Source of the DNA: an uncultured Collinsella sp.
Lineage (GTDB): Bacteria > Actinomycetota > Coriobacteriia > Coriobacteriales > Coriobacteriaceae
Length of the DNA: 5,164 nucleotides
Direction of reading: 5' to 3'
Assembly (NCBI GenBank): GCA_900551195.1
Contig: URVD01000132.1
Coordinates: 1-5,164 of the forward strand
Shown: one piece after another, positions 1 to 5,164 of the stretch
Layout: every line of letters starts with the position of its first letter
Numbering within the stretch: the first letter of the stretch is position 1
Made by a program: the position numbers and the translations under genes
Notes under the pieces: generated by a model
What the model saw: the letters and a program-made list of their open reading frames with translations, nothing else
Databases searched by the model: none
Told to the model about the DNA's origin: nothing

Positions 1-39
1 GACGGCCATGAGGGGCGCAAGCAGCAGCTTCTTCTTCAT
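1..39 (-). CDS. N-terminus of a probable secreted protein or lipoprotein (partial)
   Basis: Only the first 13 codons are inside the window. They read MKKKLLLAPLMAV on the minus strand: a start methionine, three lysines and then a hydrophobic run. This is the classic opening of a Sec signal peptide, or of a lipoprotein signal whose lipobox would lie further on. The start is well supported because a GGAGGA ribosome binding site (complement of 45-50) sits about six bases before the ATG. The product therefore probably acts outside the membrane. A solute-binding protein of a transporter is one common possibility, but nothing visible identifies it. It lies downstream of the IIA gene on the same strand but is separated from it by a strong terminator, so it should be a separate transcription unit. 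Function unknown. Confidence 0.6.
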   Translation of the reverse strand, partial: MKKKLLLAPLMAV

Positions 40-44
40 GACAT

Positions 45-50
45 TCCTCC
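45..50 (-). promoter_or_regulatory. Ribosome binding site of the left-edge gene
   Basis: The complement reads GGAGGA, followed by about five or six bases and then ATG (complement of 37-39). It fixes the start of the partial signal-peptide gene, which is otherwise too short to call. Confidence 0.65.
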
Positions 51-91
51 CAACAAGCGGCACCACGCCTCCCGACGCGGTGCACGTCGTA

Positions 92-120
92 ACAATAAGA
101 CCATACTAGCCGCTAACGAA
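92..120 (-). promoter_or_regulatory. Weak candidate promoter for the left-edge gene
   Basis: On the minus strand TTCGTT (115-120) and TATTGT (92-97) are separated by 17 bases, in the right place ahead of the left-edge gene. Both boxes are poor matches to TTGACA and TATAAT. A separate TAGTAT lies nearby without a correctly spaced -35 box. The call rests mostly on position: the terminator at about 218-249 implies that a promoter must lie between it and the gene. Confidence 0.22.
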
Positions 121-217
121 CACCCCCGGCAAAGCAAAGGCGCAGCCGGCTCGATTTAACGTCCGAACGGTTTACCGGTCCGCCCAACGCGCAATAAAAC
201 GTTCCGCCGCATTGCAA

Positions 218-249
218 TAAAAAAGGGCGGCCGGATAACCCGACCACCC
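218..249 (-). terminator. Rho-independent terminator after the PTS IIA gene
   Basis: Read on the minus strand, a 10-base arm (complement of 240-249, GGGTGGTCGG) pairs with CCGGCCGCCC (complement of 225-234) across a five-base loop. All ten positions pair, two of them as G-U. Six T residues follow at once (complement of 219-224). The stem begins about 25 bases after the IIA stop codon. This is a strong intrinsic terminator and closes the minus-strand unit. On the plus strand the same hairpin is followed by CCAAAA rather than a T-run, so it should work in one direction only. Confidence 0.9.
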
Positions 250-274
250 CAAAACACCCTTATGTTGCCGCAGA

Positions 275-811
275 CTACTTGCGGACGACCTTGACGATGG
301 CATCGCCAGCGGAGACAGCGGAGTCAGCCTCGACGGCGAGCTCGACGTCGGCGAACTCGGCGGTGTTGGACACAGCCACGACGACGCAGTCCTTGTAGCC
401 GGCAGCGGCGATCTTGGCGCGGTCGATCTTGAGCATGGGCTGGCCAGCCTTTACGACGTCGTCGGCCTTGACGAAGCCCTCGAAGCCATCGCCGTTCATG
501 TTGACGGTATCGACGCCAACATGCACCAGAACCTCGATGCCGCTATCGGACTGCAGACCCACGGCGTGGCCCATGGTGACGGTCACCTTGCCGTCGCAGG
601 GAGCGTAGACCAGATCGTCCTCGGGCCACACGGCGCAGCCCTTGCCCAGAACCTCGCCACCAAAGACGGGATCGGGCACGTCGGCCATCTTGATGACCTT
701 GCCCTTGACGGGCGAGCACAGCACGTCGGCGCCGGCAGAAGCAGAGATGGAGGACGGAGCAGCGGCAGTCGCGGGCTCAGCCTTCTTCTTGAACATGTCA
801 AACAGACCCAT
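275..811 (-). CDS. crr: PTS glucose-family IIA component (Crr-like), stand-alone
   Basis: This is a cytoplasmic phosphocarrier of the sugar phosphotransferase system: IIA takes phosphate from HPr and passes it to a IIB domain. The 178-residue protein opens with MGLFDMFKKK, like Escherichia coli Crr. An Ala/Pro/Ser-rich linker follows (about 11-28), then a single PTS_EIIA_1 domain (about 30-178). The family's two active-site histidines are visible: H82 in GHAVGLQSDSG and H97 in GIEVLVHVGVDTV. By analogy with E. coli H75 and H90, H97 is the phosphorylated one. I chose the start at 811 because an AGGAG (complement of 819-823) precedes it by seven bases. A longer open frame to 943 runs through the promoter and does not look coding. 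No IIB or IIC domain is fused or adjacent, so the permease partner must be elsewhere. The neighbouring bglA suggests beta-glucoside uptake, but a general glucose-type IIA serving several permeases is equally possible. Confidence 0.93.
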   Translation of the reverse strand: MGLFDMFKKKAEPATAAAPSSISASAGADVLCSPVKGKVIKMADVPDPVFGGEVLGKGCAVWPEDDLVYAPCDGKVTVTMGHAVGLQSDSGIEVLVHVGVDTVNMNGDGFEGFVKADDVVKAGQPMLKIDRAKIAAAGYKDCVVVAVSNTAEFADVELAVEADSAVSAGDAIVKVVRK

Positions 812-818
812 ACGTTTT

Positions 819-823
819 CTCCT
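819..823 (-). promoter_or_regulatory. Ribosome binding site of the IIA gene
   Basis: The complement reads AGGAG within AAGAGGAGA, seven bases before the ATG at 811. It decides the start in favour of MGLFD over two upstream in-frame methionines, at 850 and 943, that lack such a site. Confidence 0.8.
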
Positions 824-832
824 CTTGATTAA

Positions 833-848
833 GCGCAACGTTGTGCGC
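833..848 (-). promoter_or_regulatory. Imperfect palindrome in the IIA leader (possible operator)
   Basis: GCGCA (833-837) and TGCGC (844-848) are exact inverted arms around a six-base centre that includes part of AACGTT. The element lies between the predicted -10 box and the ribosome binding site, so it would fall in the first bases of the transcript or just past the start point. That is a usual place for a repressor operator or a short leader hairpin. No known binding site is recognised. Confidence 0.3.
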
Positions 849-860
849 ATGCCTATGGTG

Positions 861-889
861 ATTATAGTGCCAAATGGTTCAAATGCTAA
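861..889 (-). promoter_or_regulatory. Sigma-70-type promoter of the IIA gene
   Basis: On the minus strand TTAGCA (884-889) is followed after exactly 17 bases by a perfect TATAAT (861-866). The predicted start of transcription is near 853-855, giving a leader of about 43 bases before the IIA start. This lets the IIA gene be expressed independently of bglA. The same TTAGCA-17 arrangement recurs ahead of the plus-strand hydrolase. Confidence 0.65.
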
Positions 890-893
890 GGTG

Positions 894-913
894 GGGACTC
901 GAATCGCGAGCCC
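894..913 (-). other. Hairpin between bglA and the IIA promoter
   Basis: On the minus strand GGGCTCG (907-913) can pair with CGAG-T-CCC (894-901), a seven-base-pair stem with one bulged base. It lies about 40 bases after the bglA stop and just upstream of the IIA -35 box. No T-run follows, so it is not a good intrinsic terminator. It could stabilise the 3' end of the bglA message or be a protein-binding site. Confidence 0.3.
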
Positions 914-951
914 ATCCCAACGCTTTTCCCCGGTGGCACTCATATTGTCGA

Positions 952-2568
<1,617 letters not shown>

Positions 2569-3561
2569 TTACCGGCGGTATGCCGCGGGGGTGCAGCCAT
2601 ACTTGTCGTGAAACTTACGGTAGAAGAAGCTCATGTTTTCATAGCCCACCGCATGCGCAGCCGCCCCGGCCGTGGCGCCGCCGCGCAGAAGCTCGGCCGC
2701 ACGTACCAGGCGTCGCTCCTGCACAAGCTGCCTAAAGGTCTTGCCCACATGGCGCTTGAGAAGCGCCGTCGCATAATTAGGGCTCAAGCCAAACTCCGCC
2801 GCCATCCCCTCGAGGGAGCATGCAGCGAATTCACAATCGATATAGCCAAGCATTCCCGTCACCAGGGCAGTGGGCCCCGCCGCGCCGTCCGCCGCGCCGC
2901 GCACCAGCTCGCGCTCGTAGCAATCCATGAGCTCGGCCAAAAACAGCTGAAACAGACGCAAAACGATCTCGGGACCGTTGGGGCTCGGGTCGTACAGCTC
3001 GCAGAGCATCTCCTGCATGTAGCGCCGAATCCGACGGCTCTCGCCGCAATGAAAACGGACATGGCCCCGATGGTCCGTCTCGCTGTTGAGCGCGTTGAAC
3101 AAAAACCGCGAGACCGCGCTCTCGCGCGAGAGGCTCGACTCGAGACTCCGGCGCAAAAAAGAGCGTGAAACGGTCATGCTCAGCATGATGTCGTCCTCGC
3201 CGAGCGCCGCCACGACATGAGGGCAAAGGGCGTCGAGCAAAAGCACCTCGTTGCGGCGCAACTCGAGCCTCTCCCCCGCCACCGTCTGCGGGCAGCGCCC
3301 GCGATACACATAGCTCATCTCCACGTAATCATGCACGTGCTCGGGAACTGCATTAAAGCGCGAGTTTTTCCTTATCGTCAGGCCACGCGGCATGCCGGGC
3401 TGGGCATAGGCAAACCCTGGCTGCCCAATCTTGCGCACTGGGCATCCGTCGATTTCGACATGCTCGGTCATAATCGACCAATCAAATGCCATGCCGTCTT
3501 TATAAGTGATCTCACTGGCGCTCAGTTCGCTGAGCCTACGCTCGAGCTCGTCGATCTCCAT
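2569..3561 (-). CDS. AraC-family transcriptional regulator with cupin sensor domain
   Basis: This 330-residue regulator has the two-part AraC layout. The N-terminal half carries a cupin-like sugar-sensing motif, PEHVHDYVEMSYVYRG (73-88), with H75, H77 and E81 at the usual positions. The C-terminal hundred residues hold the paired helix-turn-helix. The first helix pair is around LEGMAAEFGLSPNYATALLKR (250-270), and the second contains GYENMSFFYRKFHDKYGCTPAAYRR (306-330), the family's signature ending. The middle (about 130-230) is probably a helical linker or dimerisation part. By family it would activate or repress sugar genes on binding a carbohydrate. Its position, divergent from the large hydrolase and upstream of bglA on the same strand, makes both likely targets. 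The start at 3561 is the first possible one: an in-frame TGA lies 13 codons upstream (complement of 3601-3603). No good ribosome binding site is visible, so a start at M24 (3492) cannot be excluded. Confidence 0.93.
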   Translation of the reverse strand: MEIDELERRLSELSASEITYKDGMAFDWSIMTEHVEIDGCPVRKIGQPGFAYAQPGMPRGLTIRKNSRFNAVPEHVHDYVEMSYVYRGRCPQTVAGERLELRRNEVLLLDALCPHVVAALGEDDIMLSMTVSRSFLRRSLESSLSRESAVSRFLFNALNSETDHRGHVRFHCGESRRIRRYMQEMLCELYDPSPNGPEIVLRLFQLFLAELMDCYERELVRGAADGAAGPTALVTGMLGYIDCEFAACSLEGMAAEFGLSPNYATALLKRHVGKTFRQLVQERRLVRAAELLRGGATAGAAAHAVGYENMSFFYRKFHDKYGCTPAAYRR

Positions 3562-3604
3562 GGCTTGCCAATCGTTGATTTGGTCATAGTTCGTCGTGAT
3601 TCAG

Positions 3605-3632
3605 ATATTAGCAGAACGCGCCGACGCGTCCA
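3605..3632 (-). promoter_or_regulatory. Candidate promoter of the araC-type gene
   Basis: On the minus strand TGGACG (3627-3632) and TAATAT (3605-3610) are 16 bases apart. Each matches its consensus at four of six positions. Transcription would start near 3597-3599, leaving a leader of about 37 bases. Its -10 box overlaps the -35 box of the plus-strand promoter, and its -35 box overlaps that promoter's -10. The two promoters would therefore compete or be controlled together. Confidence 0.35.
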
Positions 3633-3636
3633 TAAT
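3608..3636 (+). promoter_or_regulatory. Sigma-70-type promoter of the GH106-like gene
   Basis: TTAGCA (3608-3613) is followed after 17 bases by CATAAT (3631-3636), a five-of-six match to TATAAT. Transcription would start near 3643, about 33 bases before the ATG. The -35 box and spacing are identical to those ahead of the IIA gene. The spacer holds an exact palindrome, GACGCGTC (3623-3630), that could be an operator. Confidence 0.55.
3623..3630. promoter_or_regulatory. GACGCGTC palindrome within the divergent promoters
   Basis: This perfect eight-base palindrome sits in the spacer of the plus-strand promoter and touches the -35 box of the opposing one. Its ACGCG half repeats an ACGCG at 3616-3620, eight bases earlier. 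A protein bound here could affect both promoters. Palindromes of this size and GC content also arise by chance in GC-rich DNA. Confidence 0.3.
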
Positions 3637-3664
3637 CTGTGCTATGCAGCAGATCGATCGAGCC

Positions 3665-3671
3665 AAGGAGG
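3665..3671 (+). promoter_or_regulatory. Ribosome binding site of the GH106-like gene
   Basis: AAGGAGG ends four bases before the ATG at 3676. The match is near-perfect though the spacing is slightly short. It fixes the start of an open frame that has no stop codon inside the window. Confidence 0.8.
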
Positions 3672-3675
3672 ATAC

Positions 3676-5164
3676 ATGACCGCGCACTATCAGCAGGTGC
3701 TCGAGGGTACATACGACAACCATGTGCTTCCGTTTTTGTGGATGAAGGGCGAGAGCCATAAGACCATTGCCGAGTATCTGGAAAAGATCGCCGGCGCCGA
3801 CATCCACGAGGTCTGTCTCGAAAGCCGCCCACACCCCGATTTTTGCGGCGAGGGCTGGTGGCGCGACTTGCGCTTTGTCATTGACGAGTGCAGGCAGCTA
3901 GGCCTTAAGCTCTGGATCTTGGACGACGCGCACTTCCCCACGGGCTTTGCCAACGGCGCCGTCAAGGAGGCCGTGCCCGAGCTCCGCAAGATCGTGCTCA
4001 CGCACCGCACGTTCGACATCGTGGGCCCCACGTCCGCCGCGAGCATCGCGCTCGCCAACATGCTCGACAAAACGGAGCGCTTCCACGGCGTGACATTTAT
4101 GCAGGACGGCAGCCCCGTCGACGTCGCTTACCGAGTAATCGACGATGCAGACGGCAACCCCAGCCGCCTGGTCTTCGATGCACCTGCGGGCCTCACGCAG
4201 GTATGCGTGATGTTCACGAGCGGCAAGACCTCCTACAACGAGGACTACATCAATATGGTCGACCGCGCCTCGGTGGCGCAGCTCATCGATGCTGTCTACG
4301 AGCCGCATTTTGAGCATCTGGGCGATGAGTTTGGCAAGACGATCCTGGGCTTTTTCTCCGATGAGCCCGGATTTGCCAACGAGAAGGGCACCACGGGCCC
4401 CGATGGCATCTCGGACACGCTCATCGGCAAGGCCACCGCGCCCCTACCCTGGTCGGCCGAGCTTGAGCGTCGCCTACGCGCGGCACTGGGCGAGCGCTAC
4501 CTGGCCGAGCTCCCGCACCTGTGGGACCGCGAGCCGGCCGGCGCGCACGTACGCCACGTCTATATGGACATCGCGAGCACCCTCTATAAGGAGTGCTTCT
4601 GCGACCAGCTCGGAGACTGGTGCCGCGCGCGCGGCGTGCAGTACATCGGCCACGTTATCGAGGACAAGGACTGCCACGCGCGCCTGGGCGTGGGCGCCGG
4701 GCACTACTTCCGCGCCGTGGGCGGTCAGGACATGGCGGGCGTCGACATCGTGATCAACCAGCTGGTACCCGGCATGGACCGCGGCCTTCACAGCTACGGA
4801 CGCGGCGTATGGGACCTCGAGTTCTATAACTACGTGCTGCCCAAGCTGGGCTCCTCGGCAGCACACCTCGATCCCAAAAAGCAGGGGCGCTGCATAGCCG
4901 AGGTCTTTGGCGCATTTGGATGGCACGAAGGCCTGCGCGAGATGAAGTGGATCGCCGATCATTTTTTGGTGCGCGGCGTCAATTGGTTTGTGCCGCATGC
5001 CTTTAGCATGGCCGCCTTCCCCGACTGGGACTGCCCGCCGCATTTCTATGCGCATAGCCAAAACCCCCAGTTTGCACACTTTGGGCAGCTCATGAGCTAC
5101 ATGAACCGTACGGCGAGCCTGCTGAGCGGCGGTCCAGTATCCGATTACGCCGACTATACACAAC
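3676..5164 (+). CDS. Large glycoside hydrolase, GH106/alpha-L-rhamnosidase-like (partial at C-terminus)
   Basis: The first 496 codons are present, without a stop, and the gene runs off the right edge. My reading of the protein resembles the large family usually annotated only as 'glycosyl hydrolase', related to GH106 alpha-L-rhamnosidases. Recognisable parts are EVCLESRPHPDFCGEGWW (45-62), WILDDAHFPTGFANG (80-94), GFFSDEPGF (225-233) and YIGHVIED (323-330). They continue with GAGHYFRAVGGQDMAG (340-355), AEVFGAFGW (408-416) and RGVNWFVPHAFS (433-444). Together they suggest a TIM-barrel catalytic core. E230, E329 or D330, and E409 are candidate catalytic acids, which is inference. The N-terminus has no signal peptide, so the enzyme is probably cytoplasmic. 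Members are usually much longer, so a C-terminal beta-rich part is expected beyond the edge. It has its own promoter and is divergent from the AraC-type regulator, its likely controller. The linkage it cuts cannot be read from sequence. Confidence 0.82.
   Translation, partial: MTAHYQQVLEGTYDNHVLPFLWMKGESHKTIAEYLEKIAGADIHEVCLESRPHPDFCGEGWWRDLRFVIDECRQLGLKLWILDDAHFPTGFANGAVKEAVPELRKIVLTHRTFDIVGPTSAASIALANMLDKTERFHGVTFMQDGSPVDVAYRVIDDADGNPSRLVFDAPAGLTQVCVMFTSGKTSYNEDYINMVDRASVAQLIDAVYEPHFEHLGDEFGKTILGFFSDEPGFANEKGTTGPDGISDTLIGKATAPLPWSAELERRLRAALGERYLAELPHLWDREPAGAHVRHVYMDIASTLYKECFCDQLGDWCRARGVQYIGHVIEDKDCHARLGVGAGHYFRAVGGQDMAGVDIVINQLVPGMDRGLHSYGRGVWDLEFYNYVLPKLGSSAAHLDPKKQGRCIAEVFGAFGWHEGLREMKWIADHFLVRGVNWFVPHAFSMAAFPDWDCPPHFYAHSQNPQFAHFGQLMSYMNRTASLLSGGPVSDYADYTQ

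Noticed and set aside
890..913. A tRNA T-arm-like stretch (GATTCGAGTCCCCACC) on the minus strand
   Set aside because: The bases before TTCGA do not pair with those after it as a five-base T-stem, and no acceptor, D-arm or anticodon arm can be built around it.
812..943. N-terminal extension of the IIA protein to 943
   Set aside because: The extension crosses the TATAAT promoter and the AGGAG site, and its residues do not resemble IIA proteins. MGLFD at 811 matches the Crr N-terminus.
4474..5163. A 229-codon open frame on the minus strand at the right edge
   Set aside because: It is antisense to the GH106-like gene, has the same mirror composition and shows no family motif. The plus-strand frame is continuous from a strong ribosome binding site to the window end.

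Overview
The window looks like a sugar-utilisation locus from a GC-rich, probably gut-dwelling Gram-positive bacterium. A coriobacterium (Actinomycetota, Collinsella-like) is my best guess. It rests on GC-rich third codon positions, strong AGGAG-type ribosome binding sites, and the pairing of PTS parts with glycosidases. No rRNA or other lineage marker is present, so the placement is an inference.

Layout from left to right: (i) the first 13 codons of a minus-strand gene with a lipoprotein- or secretion-like N-terminus run off the left edge. (ii) Its 5' region of about 180 bases meets a strong intrinsic terminator (about 218-249) that serves the next gene. (iii) On the minus strand lies a stand-alone PTS IIA protein of the glucose/Crr family (275-811), with its own good promoter (TTAGCA-17-TATAAT). 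(iv) Next on the minus strand is a complete GH1 6-phospho-beta-glucosidase (952-2400). (v) A complete AraC-family regulator follows on the minus strand (2569-3561). (vi) Divergently, on the plus strand, a large glycoside hydrolase resembling the GH106/alpha-L-rhamnosidase-like family starts at 3676 and runs off the right edge after 496 codons. No gene-free stretch exceeds 300 bases.

Functional reading (inference): araC, bglA and the IIA gene point the same way with no obvious terminator between them, so read-through is possible, although the IIA gene can also be transcribed alone. The regulator and the large hydrolase are divergent, with about 114 bases between them holding apparently overlapping promoters. 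This is the classic arrangement for a regulator that controls itself and its neighbour. IIA would pass phosphate to a IIB(C) permease encoded elsewhere. The imported phosphorylated beta-glucoside would be split by the GH1 enzyme, and the large hydrolase, which has no signal peptide, would trim a glycoside in the cytoplasm.

I found no CRISPR array, tRNA, rRNA, insertion sequence or clear defence system. The less ordinary points are the orphan IIA next to bglA, the GH106-like enzyme whose substrate cannot be read from sequence, and several dyad or direct-repeat elements in the short intergenic regions.
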